From assembly GCA_905221605.1 (NCBI GenBank), contig CAJNDS010002214.1, positions 380,512-440,511 of the forward strand: a stretch of DNA of 60,000 nt, in the 5' to 3' direction. Each line of letters starts with the position of its first letter. The stretch's first letter is position 1. The notes beneath the pieces were generated by a model that made no database searches, was not told the origin of the DNA, and worked only from the letters and a program-made list of their open reading frames with translations. The stretch is from Symbiodinium natans (lineage: Eukaryota > Sar > Dinophyceae > Suessiales > Symbiodiniaceae). Of the stretch, positions 45,659 to 59,188 are shown piece after piece. Made by a program: the position numbers and the translations under genes.

Positions 45659-48600
45659 GTGAGGTTAGGAGCTGTCTTAGGTCTTCAGACCCTGGGATGC
45701 ACTGAGGTCCTGAGCACCATTGGGCGATCCTGCCCCAACCTTTGTGTGCTGGATGTGAGGACATGTCAGCAGGTCGACAATAAAATCGTCCGAGATGTCG
45801 CAGCCTCGGCTTGCTCGGCGCCTGCTGTCTCTCAAGGTGAATGTGCGTGGGCGCGCGCGCGCGCGCGCGCGGGTGTGTGTGTGTGTGTGTGTGTGTCTGT
45901 GTGTGTGTGTGTAGCGGTATGTCTGTAAATAAAAGGTCCTTCAACATTGCGAGCGGTTGGAGATTCTGCGGCTGGATGGGTGCCCTCGCATTTCAGACAG
46001 TGCGTTCGCACCAGCCCTGCAGCAGCCTCGGACCATCTCGGCCCTGAAATCGTTTTTCCTGAAAGGGGATCTCTAGCAGACATGGCTTGTCTGATCTATC
46101 TGCGGCGTGCTTGAGTGCACGCTTCAACTTCAAGAGATCAGAGAGGGGAATCAGCTGGACTGCACACCCCAACGCAACGCAAAGCTAGGGCGACACGAGA
46201 ACACACCAAAAACAGCAGAGAGCTCCGTGGCTGAGCGAGTCAAGTATGAGAAGCAAGAAGTATGAAGTACTCTGGAATCTGCATTCCTTTCTTTTAACTT
46301 CTTTGCATGATGTGCATGGCATGGCTTATGGCGGTTCAGTGTATTCTACACGTTCTAGGCGCAAGCCTAAGCTTAAACCCTAAACCCTAAACCCTAAACC
46401 CGAAACGGTTTCTGGTTAGGAGGGCTGGGGGGGGCTCCCATCAACGCATTTCCTCTTCTGAATGCCATACAGGGCGATATCCCAAGCTGAGCCTGATCTA
46501 ACCTTGGGGTTTAAGTTTTCCTACATTTTCCCAAGCCGACCTTCAAACCCCGCCGTGCTGTGGCTAGTCGAGTGCCAAAACAAACCCGAAACCCTGAACC
46601 CTAAACCTAAACCCTAAACCCTAAACCCTAAACCCTAAACCCTAAGCCTATGAGGTGGAAGCCTCCGCTGGCCGGCTTGCTGGGGCTCCGGGAGCTTTCT
46701 GTTGGAAAATGCGGTCAAATCACGGCTGAGGCCCCTTCGTGGAGGGTTTAGGGTTTAGGGTTTAGGTTTTTGTAGGGTTTAGTAGGGTTTAGTAGGGTTT
46801 AGTAGGGTTTAGGGTTTAGGGTTTAGGGCCATGTTCGGCCCTGTTGGCACATGTGGCTTGCATTAGCCGCACACGGTCAGATTTCATGCAGGGCCTCATG
46901 GGCTACGTGTTCAAAGGAGCACCATACCTGAGGACGGACGGGCGAGAAGTCAATTGAGAAACCGAGACTTGAGAGAGTTATCTGGTGACGGTTGAGTTCC
47001 ATATAGTTCCATCTTCCATCTTGAGTTCCTCACAGGTTCTAAGGGGTCTCCGGGCTCTCTTTTGCGCCCGGTGAACAAAAAACTAGCCCCCCCCTCAAGG
47101 CAGTTCGGTCCGGTCTCACTCTAGAATCTGCCAGCATTGTCCTTGCCGCAAGTTTTGAGGCACAGCGGCAAGAAGAAGCCCCAATTCCGTGCTTTAGATG
47201 TGCTTTATGGCTGCACCTTGAAGTAGTTGCACACGGAATGCTTGAGCACAAGCCCCAGAAGCACAAACGGCATGCAGGACCCTTGGTCTTGCGTACTGTC
47301 ACGGTACGGTCACTGACGAGGCGCCCTGGTTCTCCACTCTTGGCAGATTTTTTTTTGCCAAGAGCGGACATCTTTGGTATCTTTGCAGAATATGATCCGT
47401 TTGGTTGTAATTTGTAATCGGAGATGTAGGGCCAAGAGGGTTTTAGTGGCGGCCCATGCAACGCCATCTGGGAGTACCCTTCGTGGCATCGGCCTGCAGA
47501 AGTATGGGCTTGGTGACTGCTGGACCAGTGGAACAAGGATGTGCTGCAACTTCCGAATCGCACAACTTGGTAGCCCAGCCCAGTGGTACCCTTTACCCCG
47601 TTTTTTTTTTTTTTTGGGGGGGGGGGGGGGGTTATGGGTTCCCTTATAAAAGAACCAGCTCAAAAAGGCTGCCCTTATTATGATATGGTTACTGGGCTAC
47701 CAAGACAATAGCTGACGGCACTTTCTAGCATAGGACTGTGATCGCATGCGTCGCAGGTGGCTTCCGAGCTTCTCTTTCAGTTCGGCTTGCAAGCGCTGGA
47801 TTTATCGTTCTGCTCGCAGCTTTCGGACCTTCCATTCGAGGCACCGCAAGTTTCACGCCGGTCTAGGGTTTAGGGTTTAGGGTTTAGGGTTTAGGGTAGA
47901 AGTTTGCATAAGGTCAGTCTTTGCGTCTGCGAGGCTCAGCCCAATTCCCTGCTTCGCGAACTACGCTTGCTAGCATGCTCAGGAAATCAAGATTGCAAGT
48001 TGGGATGTTCCCCCTTATACTAAGAGTCCTTAATTGGGGGATTACAGCACCCCCTATTATCGTACCCATTAAGGACTGTTAGTATAAGGGGGAGCATCCC
48101 AACTTACTCGCCTGCGATGCTCCCATGTTGCATGCGTTGTGCCCAGGTCGAGTACAAATGTCAGTGACCGGGGCCTTGAAAGCATCGCAAAGCGAGCACC
48201 TCAGCTCGAGGTTGTCGATGTTGGGCAGTGCCGGCTTGTTTCTGGGTCACCGCTCTTAACTAAGACTTAGACTCTCCGAGCCTGGAATTTCGCACAAGAG
48301 ATCACTTTGGGGAGGGCATGTTTGAGTGCGATTGTGTCTGCCAGATGGGCTATGAAGCTCTCAGATGCTGGAATTCTTTCCCTTGTGACGTCCTGCTCCA
48401 AGTTGCAGATGCTCTGTGCGCGGGCCCCAAGCAGTCACGTGCCCCTTGACGTCATGTGACATGCTTGAGACGCAGTTTTGCGAGGTGCGAAGCACCGAGA
48501 TCTCTGATGTGAGCTTCGAAGCAATTATGCAGTCACGTGCTGAGCCTGCTGTTCTCGCCGTGCAGGACCGTTCAATCTTGCTGCATCTTACCGCCCTCTG

Positions 48601-51600
48601 CGCAATGCGGGCTTCCACATCCAACATTTCCAGACGCACTCACTACTTGTTCTCCTCCATATATTTCACATCCGAGCAAGTCTTCTTCCAACCCTACACC
48701 CTAAACCTTGCAGTGTGGTTGCGAGGCTGCTAGGCAGGTGGCAAAAAACCCTAAACCCTAAACCCTAAACCCAGAGCAGCAACCAGGCCTAGGGCCTAGG
48801 ACAGCGAGTTGGGAGCCTATTCAGTTCATCGAAGCGCTGGCTGGATGCTGGACTGGCTGAGCGTGAATTCATCTGCAAAGCCAAAGCAGCCACTTCAAAG
48901 GGATCACTTCCGATCTGGACCAGTTGCAGGGTCATGTAGCTGAACCTCGGCAAACAAAACGGCACAGAACCCCCGCCCGGATTGCAGGGCTGCCAAAGCT
49001 GAAGGCTGTTCGTCGAGCTGTCTACAGGGCAAATGGGCAAACTAGTGTCTCTCGAGTCCCATGCCATCTCTTCGGCCCAAGTTGTGGGGGTTTCTTTTCG
49101 TCTACCTCGACAAATTTCGTTCGCTCTTGAGGTGCCGGCACTTAGAGCGTGGCTTCCTTACCGTCTCTCTGTAGTGGTGTTGGCAAGCAATGGCAGGAAA
49201 GCGATAGCAACACTCTCCGCGTGGTTGCATTGACATGGGGCGTTTCTTAGGCCTCAACGCATCGTGGTGCTTGAGAGCTACCGCTCATGCTCTGGACATC
49301 CTGTCGGACATGAGCCTCGTGTGGCGCTGAGAGGTGTCGGGATATGGGATGATGTGGGTTGCCACTGCCACACTCTGGGGCTCAGCACACAAGTAGCTTG
49401 ATACTCTGAGAATATCGGAACTTAAAGACCTTAAGGCTTGTGGGGACACGCTTGCTGTTGTACCGATACATCGCCACACGACTTTGCCCCGCCAAAGCTT
49501 TCCTTTCAGTTGGCTGTCCGTCCTTCCGCCCTGTTGGTGCACTTCCCTGGCCTGCTCCCTCATCACCACATGGAGTCTATGCTGTTGCCGCAGCAAGTTG
49601 GAGCCTGACGTGTCAGCATGGGCCGTGATGGCAGGTTGCTTAGAGGTCGAGATGCATGCTAGCAGATTCTAGCAAGTGGGGGGTTGATTCATGCGTGGTG
49701 CGAATGTGTTACGCACCGCCTCCTTGGCATGCCTGAAGACTGCACATTCTACTAAGCTTTTTTTTCGGGATGAGTGGCGCAGATAGGACCAGCATGAGCC
49801 AAAGAGTAGAAGCAAGGACAGACCCCTCTGTATGTCATGAGGATTCACGGCCGCCTCTGAAATGGATCGATCTGGATCATCTTGGCGCCATTGTGCTAGG
49901 CCGGAAGCCCAAATGCTTCTATGCCTTCATGGCTTGCCTTTGCACCTTCAGTATCTGCAAAGTTGTTGACCAAATTGCATTGTTGGGGTACCAAGGCAGG
50001 AGTACTAGGTTTCAAGAGCGAAGATTTTGGTGATGCATTCGAACGGAGCCTTGGACAGATACTGCCATCGATTCTGTTGCACCCCTGCCGGCATTGCCAC
50101 GAACAACGTCAGCAGGGCAGTGGGTGCGGCTCTTGTGATGAAGGCTTGTGCTTCCCACACGAACCAAAGAGATTCCGAGGAGTCGAGTGCGTCCCTGTCT
50201 CCGCTACCTCCGAACTGGTGTTGGGCACAGATCCGATCACACAGTAGCGCTCAGCAGCAAGCACCGCATCCTGTATCCAAAAGGGTTGCCCTGAGGTTGC
50301 CTTCTTGTTTGCCGCCCGAACCACCTTCCATGCTGCTTCCACCTTCTGCCAACGCAGGCAGGGGTTCTTTGCCATTCTTTGTTAGGCACATGTCTAACTA
50401 GTGTGCAACTGGTGCACGGGCAGATGCTCGACTGGCCCTGATAGTCATGTTTCTCCAGGTGACGATTCAAGCCAGGCTGGGGAGATGCTTTGGCGACTTC
50501 GGTTGGCAGAGATATCTGGCTGAGCTCTTGCAGAACCTCGGGCCCGTGCCCGTACCCCTTGGCGGCAGGGAGTGGCCGGCTTCCAGACTCAGCAAGTCGC
50601 TCGCGCATCTGCACCTGCATCTGCATCTTGCAAGCTGCGCTTGCGCATCTCCAAGGCACCTGCGGTGCCGCAAGGTCTGCCATCTCTCAAGAACATCGCA
50701 AGAAGCCAAGCTGTAGTATTCTTCAGCGGGTCTGTCTCGACAGGCACTTGAAAGAGAGTTCGATGTGTGCCCCAAGGTTTCTGCTTATGGTGCGAACTTG
50801 GAACAGCTCCTGTTGGACGGCATAAAGGATGTTGCCTACGCATCTGCTCTCGAGGCTTTGACATGCCCACCCTCAGAGAAACTCACATGGGGGGGGGGTT
50901 TACGATCATGAGGGACCCCGACCCCCCAAGTAGCAGGATCCCTTGTTAATAAGGACCCCAATATATTCAATATGTATTCTCGTAAACCCCCACATGTACT
51001 ACCCGCACACTACAGACCAGGCCGTTGCTGCGAACTGCACCATGTTGGAGCAGCTGGCGGTGACCCTGCCACAGCGCGATACAGATCAGGCATTGAAGGC
51101 CGCTGGTCAAGAGTTCGCAACCCCAAACCCTCAACCCTAAACCCTAAACCCTAAGCCCTAAGCCCCAAACCCTAAACCCTAAACCCTGAACGGAAGAACC
51201 AAAATTGGGTACTCAAGCCAGCGTGCGCGGTGCAGGCGGCTCTGAGTTCTATTGGAAGGAACTGCGTCCGCCTGGTGTTGCTTCGGCTGGATGCCTCGCT
51301 AAGGCCAGTATGGTCACTTGCTATCCTACTCTTTGCTTAAGAACCCCTAGGCAAATATAACGCAAGAATCCTTGTATTACCCTTAATAAGGAAGAATATT
51401 TTTATTTTTGGGGGTTCTTGAGCAATTACTTAGTAGTATCATGAACGTATGGGGGTTTAGGAGAACAAGGGACCCCGAATTTAGACCCCCAAATAGTAGG
51501 ACTCCCTTATATTAAGGACCCGACCCCAATAAGGTACCCCCCCCCCCCCCCCCTAATTTTTCGGAAACCCCCCAGATCATGAAGCACGAAAAAAAAGCAT

Positions 51601-52340
51601 CGTCGCAGTGCCTCGAGTCTTCGAGGCCAAGCAGTGCAGTTGTAGAGTCTCTGGCCCGCATCCCAGTGCTTCAACGCTTGGCGCTGCGCCCCAAAAAACC
51701 CTACAAGCTTGGTTTGGTTGGTGATTTTCTCTGCCCCCCAGGCTCTGCCGCTCTTCAGCCGCTTAACCTCCCTGACCTTGTGGTGCTCCAGTTCAGGCAT
51801 GTTTCTGACATACTCCCTTTGTTCGGTGTAATGAACTTCATGAAGCCGGACGTTCATCCGGGTGGTTTGCATGAGGGAGGCACTCCTTGTGCATGATCGT
51901 ACTTGTAGCAGTCGCAGCCGCTGCGCACGGATAAGCCATGAACTTTCACTTGGTGCTTTAAGGGACGGGAGCGGCTGAGCATGCTGAAAGTTGGAGGGCG
52001 AGAAGCCGTGGGATTCGGGAGTTGCGGCCCTAAACCCTAAAACCTAAACCCTAAACCCTAAACCCCAAACCCTAAACCCTAAACCCTAAACCCTGAATTC
52101 TGGCCGCGGCCAGGTCTTGGTTTGCAGGATGCGGAGCTGGAGGCGGTCATGGCACGAGAGACATCGAGAGACCTTTCTCTCTTTTCCAACGTGCGGTAAA
52201 CGTTCGCCAAGTAGAACGGCAATAGCGGCGGTTGCGAGCGAATGGATGCCGCAAGATGCTACTGGCTGGACGAACCTTGCTGCAGACGCTCGTCGGGCCC
52301 TTGCAGAACTCAAGTGTTCATGTTTCTTTTATGACGGAAT
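45659..52340 (+). CDS. Leucine-rich-repeat protein (FBXL/AMN1-like repeats), scattered exons
   Basis: A series of + strand islands reads as cysteine-containing LRRs. 45659-~45830: STIGRSCPNLCVLDVRTCQQ. 45936-46045: HCERLEILRLDGCPRISDSA. 47757-47850: FGLQALDLSFCSQLSDLPFE. 48150-48240: DRGLESIAKRAPQLEVVDVG. About 48490-48540: STEISDVSFEAI. 50790-50880: LEQLLLDGIKDVAYASALEA. 51023-51115: AANCTMLEQLAVTLP. 51630-51690: VVESLARIPVLQRLALR. 51740-51790: LPLFSRLTSLTLW. Weaker pieces at 52128-52180. The CP.L..LDV..C..I.D pattern is that of F-box LRR proteins; no F-box was found. Introns between them hold family B, C, A and D elements. Exon ends, start and stop are unresolved and more than one gene is possible. 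Confidence 0.5.
45853..45914. repeat. (GC)n(GT)n microsatellite
   Basis: About ten GC units followed by about 20 GT units, between the first two LRR exons. Confidence 0.95.
46585..46648. repeat. CCCTAAA array
   Basis: About eight units including variants CCCGAAA and CCTAAA. A reverse-orientation array follows at 46744-46830 with GTAGGGTTTA variants. Confidence 0.9.
47567..47704 (+). mobile_element. Family D palindromic element, copy 2
   Basis: TTGGTAGCCCAGCCCAGTGGTACCC to TTACTGGGCTACCAAG, with T-run and G-run expansion in the centre. ACAA precedes and follows it. Its relative forms intron 3 of the fusion gene. Confidence 0.85.
48000..48102 (+). mobile_element. Family B palindromic element, copy 4
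   Basis: TTGGGATGTTCCCCCTTATACT to AGTATAAGGGGGAGCATCCCAA, between two LRR exons. Confidence 0.85.
50886..50995 (+). mobile_element. Family C palindromic element, copy 6
   Basis: ACATG target duplication at both ends. GGGGTTTACGATCATGAGGG at the left, CTCGTAAACCCCC at the right. It lies between two LRR exons. Confidence 0.85.
51326..51435 (+). mobile_element. Family A palindromic element, copy 4
   Basis: ACTCTTTGCTTAAGAACCCC to GGGGGTTCTTGAGCAATTACT. Confidence 0.8.
51447..51574 (+). mobile_element. Family C palindromic element, copy 7
   Basis: GGGGGTTTAGGAGAACAAGGG to TTTTTCGGAAACCCCCC, with a C-run expansion. Directly next to the family A element. Confidence 0.8.
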
Positions 52341-52344
52341 GGCT

Positions 52345-55300
52345 TCACAACAGAGGTGCACCCCAGAATCGCAGATCTTCTCAGCCACGTATGCTACTCG
52401 TAGCCAGCATGTGTATAGGTAGCGTCGTGTCTACTTTGGGTTGTGCGGTATCTCACGAGCTGCACTCAAATGCAGAGCCTCGGGTGTTCTTCAATTTTTC
52501 AACATCTTTTTACTTGAATGCCCATGCGCAAATTTCGCTGCTCTGGTAGTGTGCCTGTCGTACCAGTAGGTAGAGCGCCTACACGGATCACATTTCGGCA
52601 TACCTCAACAGGATATATGTCATCCTTGTATGGTGTGTGTGTGTAGTGAGCATGCAATGGATGACAGAAGCCACACATGACTTCGTCCGTCAGCGCAAAC
52701 TCGCGTTGCTTGGCTTTGTGCTGTAGGGCGTGACTGTACTGTGCGCGCGCATTTGGTTTCATGAAAAACAGGATTCTCTCGAGGAGTGGGGTATAGGAGT
52801 CCCTGAGTGCGCACAAGAAACGGCTGATACGCTACGCACCGGATCAAAGCAGGCTAGAATGCTTAATGGAGACAAGAGAAACGAAAGAACCAGTGAAATG
52901 CCTGTCTTGAGAAAACGTCACCCGGACGAGGAAGAACACTCGGCCAGGCATGATGATACGGGCCCCTACATCTAAGAGCCAAAGAAAAGCAGGAAGACGG
53001 AAAACCCGACGGAACGACACACCGCAGACAAAGACAGGGAGCCAAGCTACTGCCCAGGGACTTATCACGGCTTATCCTGGAAGCTGCTAATCCAACACAC
53101 TCACGTCATGCTACGCTACTGTTGTGCTACTTAGCCCCTGCATGAGCTCAGAGGGGCGCCAATTTTTTGAGTTGTCTTTCCCCTTGGCCATCTAAATAAC
53201 CCCAAATGTGCCGGAGCTCCCCAAATGTGCGGGGCGTGGCCTGTGGGCTCAAGAAATTTGAAAGAACTGACCTCGCTTCCCGTGACCACGAGTTCATTGG
53301 CTCAGCATGCGTCAGCACAGAAGGATGGTGTGCAGAAGGCCGGCCCCGTCGTGGCTCTTCTCGCAATCTGCCACGTCCTGCGTATATAGCGTATGCAGGC
53401 CCGGGCGGGGTCTGCCAGGATTCGTTCGTGAGCCGTGATCTTCTGGCTTCTCCCACCCGAACATGGTGGACGTGTTCTGTGCAATCAGCGGCCAGGCACA
53501 TGAAGTCACACTTCGAAATTCTAGCGATTCAGCACTCAAGGTCTGCACATGCCCGGGCATTGCCCCGGAATGCCCAATGTTTGGCTTCTCGGGCGGCTTG
53601 CCACATCGGACCCTGAAGATTGAGAATGCACCAGAAGTTGCAGGCAGGATCGAACCACACAGGGGACGCTTGAGGGAAAGAAGCCCCACCCCCCCACCTC
53701 CCGGTCGGGCAGGCGAAGTGCCATGTCTGCCGAATCATGTTCTTTGGAAGTGCGGTGCAGCAAGGCTTCCGATAGCCCGGCCAAGACGTCAAGCACAGTT
53801 TAGCTAGGACCTGACGATGCTGTAAGCTCGCCCAGCCAAGAGGTCGAGTCCAGTGACAAGTGGGTAGTGCCCGGCCAAATCCCCAACAGATTTCTTAAGA
53901 CGAACATGAAAGTAGCTCGCAGCGGCGTTTTCCCGCCGCACTTGTTCTCGTTTCAGGGTTTGGGAGTGGGGAGGCGGGGGTGAGGGGGGGGTTGGGTCGG
54001 AGCATCCCTTTGCCAGAGCATGTGCGTTTGGACAGAGCACCAAGTTTCGTACACGTAAACAGAAGGGGGCATCAAAGTAGGCCAACACTTTCAGTTGTTT
54101 CTGAGGTCCTTCGCAACTGCGCTTTGTCAGAAGGACTCTTCCCAAGGCCGGGTGCAGAACGAGCCAGAAGGTGTGGTTCAATGCCGATAACTCTAGTCTT
54201 GCAAGATGGCGCCACGTTGCCTCCTCGAGCATCAGGTGGTGCAATCGAGGGGATCGGCAGGACGAGGCTTTTGCCGCGAGACAACTCGACCAGGCCCATG
54301 CTGTCTTTGGGGTTCAGCTGCGAGGGCAGTCGTGCCGAGAAGGCATCAAGGCATCGTGCTTCTTGTGACGCTGACACAAAACTTCCACACGTTATGGCAG
54401 GTGCTTTCCTCGATCAGCGGTTACAGCTCGAACATGCCGATCGAGTTGCCTCAGACCTACCTTTGCCTACCCAGGCTACAGCTGTAGCTTGTTCATCTTA
54501 GCATTCCCTAAACCCTAACCCCTAAACCCATTGTCTGTTTGTGGCTGAGCAACTCCAGGCCAGAGCCTTTGGTACCAAGGAGGCGCAGGCAAAGAGAGCT
54601 GGCAAAAAGAGCATCATGAGCATCTACGGCGCAATGCCGCGCGCAATGCGTTGTGTAGTGACTGCGATGGCTAGTAGCACGGCTGTTGTAATGGCTTCCT
54701 GCAAGTTTCCTGCGTTTTCCTGCCAGGCAACACAATCGGAATCCAGCAGCCATCGCACTGCGGTCGGCTGGAAGCCCATCATTCTTTCTGTCTTGCCACG
54801 TAGCATGTTGCTGTCCGGCATGGTTGTGCTCTATCGTGCTTTTTTCGGTTTTCTGTTCATGGCACTGTTTCTTGTTCACCTTTGCTAACGTGTTGTAGAG
54901 TGGAGTGCATTGGGTGAAGAGCTTCCATTGCATTTTTAGCCGGGCGGCAGCCGATTAGTATCGGCCTGCTATGAGTTCATGCGACATGCGACGCACGGCG
55001 AGTTCAAGACACAAAGAAAGTTCACGAATAAGAAAACGACACAGGGGCATGAACAGGAGGTTCTTTGTGTTGTTTGGGTTCTTGGTGGTTTTTTAATGCT
55101 ATAGCAGTGTATGCGAGAATCTTGGAGCTTGGGAGGGTGTTGCTACTTTGGCGACACAGGAATTCGAGTTTGCGTTTGTCCCGTGGGTCCGGATTTTCGT
55201 CTAGTCGTCTACCTAGATGAGCAGATGGACGCAAATTGAACTGCCCCTGTGACCCACTCCGTGTACGCTCATCGCCTCATGGGATCCCCATGAGACTTTG

Positions 55301-55600
55301 ACAACCCAAAGTTGCGAAATCTCCAATGCAGCCCGCGTTCTCGTAGCAGTCTTAGCAAATGCATGCAAACGCCGAAGTTGAGTGTGCATCGCAATGGTAT
55401 CTAGATATTGCACGTCATTGTCGGCGCTCAGGTGACATACTTTTCGCTGGGAAGCGCGGCTTCACTGTCCGATCGTTCATGCGATGCCACGCTCTTTCCA
55501 AATTTGTGTGGCGTGAACGTGCTCGATGCCCGCAATGTTCAAGGCTTTGGCTGAGCTGCTGCACGATGCCCAGACTGTTGATATACGAGGACAGCTGTTC
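52345..55600. other. Unassigned stretch
   Basis: Short telomere-type array at 54508-54530. Overlapping ORFs on both strands, none recognised. About 54400-54480 (+) is leucine/proline-rich and might be a last LRR piece. Confidence 0.4.
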
Positions 55601-55602
55601 CC

Positions 55603-55748
55603 GAAACCCTAAACCCTAAACCCTAAACCCTTAACCCTAAACTGCTATGCGGGTGCCGAAACCCTAAACCCTAAACCCTAAACCCTAAACCCTAAACCCT
55701 AAACCCTGAACCCTGAACCCTGAACCCTAAACCCTAAACCCTAAACCC
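55603..55748. repeat. Compound CCCTAAA array
   Basis: Two blocks of CCCTAAA with CCCTGAA variants, interrupted at about 55640-55658 by unique sequence. Confidence 0.95.
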
Positions 55749-56003
55749 TACCGATGGAACAAACTTGGCGTGTCAGGATGTCCTCAAGTCTCCGAGGACT
55801 CTCTCAAGTCTTTCTACAAGGGCTGCCGCTTCATAAGGCGGCTTCTTTCGTGCTAGAGCTGCCAGAGTAAATTGCATGGCGTAAGGCCCCAAACAGTGCA
55901 AGATCCTCCAAGACCACTGCAAGATGACCCTTAATAAAGCACTCGAAGCCCACACGTAAAAGCACACCAAGACCATTCCAATCCCTGCATAAGCACACTC
56001 CAA

Positions 56004-56110
56004 AACGGGGGTTTCCGACATTAAGGGTACCTTATTGGGGTCCGATTTAGAAGGAAATCCTACTATTTGCGGGGGCATTATGGGATCCCTTTTTTTCGTA
56101 AACTCCAAAA
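56004..56110 (-). mobile_element. Family C palindromic element, copy 8
   Basis: AAAACG on both sides. GGGGGTTTCCGACATTAAGGG to TTTTTCGTAAACTCC, with GTACCTTATTGGGGTCC showing reverse orientation. Confidence 0.8.
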
Positions 56111-56299
56111 CGTCCCCAAGAGAACATTATGTTTAGAGGTCATGTGAAAATATATAATCGCTTCCCCCTTTTTATTAAATGGACCCCTAATAATAGAAAC
56201 ACTTTCCGGAAAATCCTGCCGAAACCAACCCCGCCTTTAAATCCCTATTCCGAATTGGGGGGGGGGTTGAGGCCTCCAAGAAACCCCTCAACGCTGCGA

Positions 56300-56650
56300 G
56301 AGTTGAGCTCTCCCCCTCTCTGTCTCTCTGTCTCTCTCTCTCTCTCTCTCTGTCTATCTTTCTCTTTCTCTCTTTCAGTTTACACCACACTTACTTAAGT
56401 TGATTACTTGAGTAACCCTGAAGTCTATTGAGTTATGACATTTCGATAAGAATACCCCCTAATAATAAAACACTTTTCGAATTTTAAAGGGGGGGGGCCC
56501 CCGTTCAATATTAGGGGGATGGATTATATACATATATGTATATACATATATGTAGATAGATATATATCATATGTGTAGATATCTGTGTATCTTGTATATA
56601 TAAATAAATAAAGAAAAATATATATGTATATATATATATATATGCAGATT
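56300..56650. repeat. CT- and AT-rich simple repeats
   Basis: (CT)n at about 56310-56376 and TATA-rich runs at 56524-56645. Confidence 0.9.
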
Positions 56651-58970
56651 CATTATCTCGGCTCCTCTGCCCTGCATGGTCCACCTCCTTGCCTCAGAGT
56701 GAACGGAAGAAGGATTGCGCACCAACCCGATGCGCCGAAAACACCGTCAAGCCCGACACCTCCCAAGATGGTCAAACCCTGAGGCCTCAAAAACAAGCAA
56801 ACCGGATCGAATTTCCCCCGGCTCCCCAAATTCTGGAGAGCTATGGCCCTCAGGATAAGGCCTTACAATCTCTTGCCACTTTGCGCGCTGCTTCGAAAGC
56901 AACCGCCAGGGTGCTTTAGAATTCTTGCATGTTGTTGCTTCTGAATCCAGAAGCATTGACTGACACAGAAGCGACAAGAAACTACAACCTTGAAAACTTG
57001 CTTTTTGTTTGGTTCGCGCTTGAATATTGCCGCCGGTAGGAGAAGAGCTGATTTACTGCTTCATTGTGGACCGTGTCTAGCTTTTGTTTGTTAGACTGAA
57101 TGGAAGCCCCCCCCCCCCCCGCCCCAAGATTCAAGATACCTCCAAAAAGTTTCTGGGGCATCTCGAATCTTGGATCTTGGTCTTGGGGGAGGAAGGGGGG
57201 GTTGGGGGCCTTGCGACTTTAGAGAGACCCCCGGGGACATTGGGTCACCAAACTCGAGCGCTTCTCTAGTTGGTCCTTGAGGTGTGCCGGGGAAGGATTA
57301 GCATATACTCGTATATGTATATATGTGTATATACTATTTATTGTTTAATATATATGCATATATATTTACTTTTTTTTTCATATCTTTTTTTCTCCATCTT
57401 GACATCCCTTCATTGCCAGGTCGGTCTCCGTTGCCATGCGGGACACACAATTGCCGATGCTTTCGAGCTTGCTTTGCGGAGTACACTGCAGCATTGGTTG
57501 TACCGACCTCCCCATGCAATGGCAGGAACGTACATTGACTTGGACAGCTTTGACAAGGCCTGAAACGGCCATTCGAGTGTTCTTCATGGCCCTGTGCCAG
57601 CGGTGATTGGCTGCAACTCCTGCAACAAGCTTTGCACGATTGTGCGCGCGACCCATGCAGTTCCGTCAAGAAGCATCGCCATCGAAGACGATCGGCCTTT
57701 ACATCTGTCATTCGCTCAGCTGGTACTAGTAGCAACGTGCCATCAAAGCCCAGCGCGTCTAAGGGCAGCTCTGGAACAGAGAGCAACTGACGCAGCACCG
57801 GAAGCTGGATGATTGTCCAACTCCTACCAGTACAGCATGCACAGCATCTGACGTGGACCAGGACGGAAAGAGCTTGTATTGTGGGGAGGTTAGGTCGGTT
57901 AGGTGCGCAGAAAGAAAGACAAGAAAGAACAAAACAAAGAAAAGAGACGAAACGACAAGAAAAGAAAGAAATAGAGAAAGAAAGAAAGAGAGAGAAAGAG
58001 TGAGTGAGTGAGCCACCTTGGCTCCAGTTCCGGGGAGGAACCCAAGCGTCGACTACCATGTGCTTGAGAACCACCCCCCCCCCCCCAAAAAAAAAAAAAA
58101 TCGTTCTTCCTTAATAAGGGCAATAGGGGTCATTATTGTTATGGTTATTTACTGATTATTCTTCATTTATTTATAGTCTTTTATTTCGAGAGCGCTACTT
58201 GGGGGTTTAGGGTTTAGGGTTTAGGGTTTAGGGTTTGGGGTAGGGTCATGGTACTTATTAGCCAAATACAACTATAACTGTACTCTAAGTGGGTTATAAG
58301 TACAGCTTTAGTTGGTAGGGCGTGTTGGGGATGTTCGGCTTTTCTTGTGGGGTCGGGGGGGGGGGGCTACAAAGTAGTGTGAACTTTAGGAGGGCAGTAG
58401 TCCAAATTCCTGCACCGACCGATGGGCGTGCGTGCATGTTTTTGCTTGCTGCCTCCTCCCATTTTGAGTTCGCACTCCAGCCACAGGAAGGCGAGTGCGA
58501 GAGAGAGGGATAGAGAGAGATAGTATACAAAGAGAGGGACAGAGAGAGCAGCTGTTTAGGCTTGAGTCTACCTCTCATGCCGGCCGAGTAGCCTTGACTT
58601 GGTAAAAGCTTCATCTAGTGTCCGGGCCCTTTATAAACGCCTGGGTGGGTTCTGTGTGAGGTGGAGCTTACCCGCGCTTCTGCGGCCATGACAGACAACA
58701 AGAAGTGTCCCTCTTGGCCCAACATGTTCTACAAGTGAAGGCTGAGACGTGCCGAACCACTGGGGTAGTGTAATGATATCAAATTTGTTGTGCGTGTTGG
58801 TTCTGCTGTTTTCGTGCTAATCGCGTACCAGCGTCTGTCTTTGCATTTCTGCAGAGGGCAATCGCCACCCGACTGCACAGACGTGAGCTTGCATCACGCG
58901 GACCAATGCCACTTAGGCGTTCGGGTGCGCAAATGCAACTCCCGAGCCTCATGCCCTCTGAAGAAGAATA
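56651..58970. other. Unassigned stretch
   Basis: Contains GAAA-rich sequence at 57905-58005, a C/A-run at 58071-58100, a TTTAGGG array at 58204-58240 and GA repeats around 58495-58545. No recognisable exon. Confidence 0.45.
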
Positions 58971-58974
58971 AGAA

Positions 58975-59064
58975 TTGGGATGTTCCCCCTTTTTCCAACA
59001 GTCGGGACTAGTGCCCCCGATTATTGTTCCTATCAAGGACTGTTAGTAAGGGGGAACATCCCAA
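58975..59064 (+). mobile_element. Family B palindromic element, copy 5
   Basis: TTGGGATGTTCCCCCTTTTTCC to TAGTAAGGGGGAACATCCCAA; shortest copy. Confidence 0.8.
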
Positions 59065-59075
59065 AATAAGAAGTG

Positions 59076-59078
59076 AGA

Positions 59079-59129
<51 letters not shown>
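59076..59129. repeat. (GA)n microsatellite
   Basis: About 26 GA units directly after the family B element. Confidence 0.95.
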
Positions 59130-59130
<1 letters not shown>

Positions 59131-59188
59131 AAAATGCACCCCCGAAGGACTGCCTGCAGGACGAGGAGAACCAACTTGGGTTTCCTGA

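Noticed and set aside
50027-50401. ORF with NNVSRAVGAAL resembling importin HEAT repeats
   Set aside because: Only one short resemblance and no neighbouring repeats in frame.
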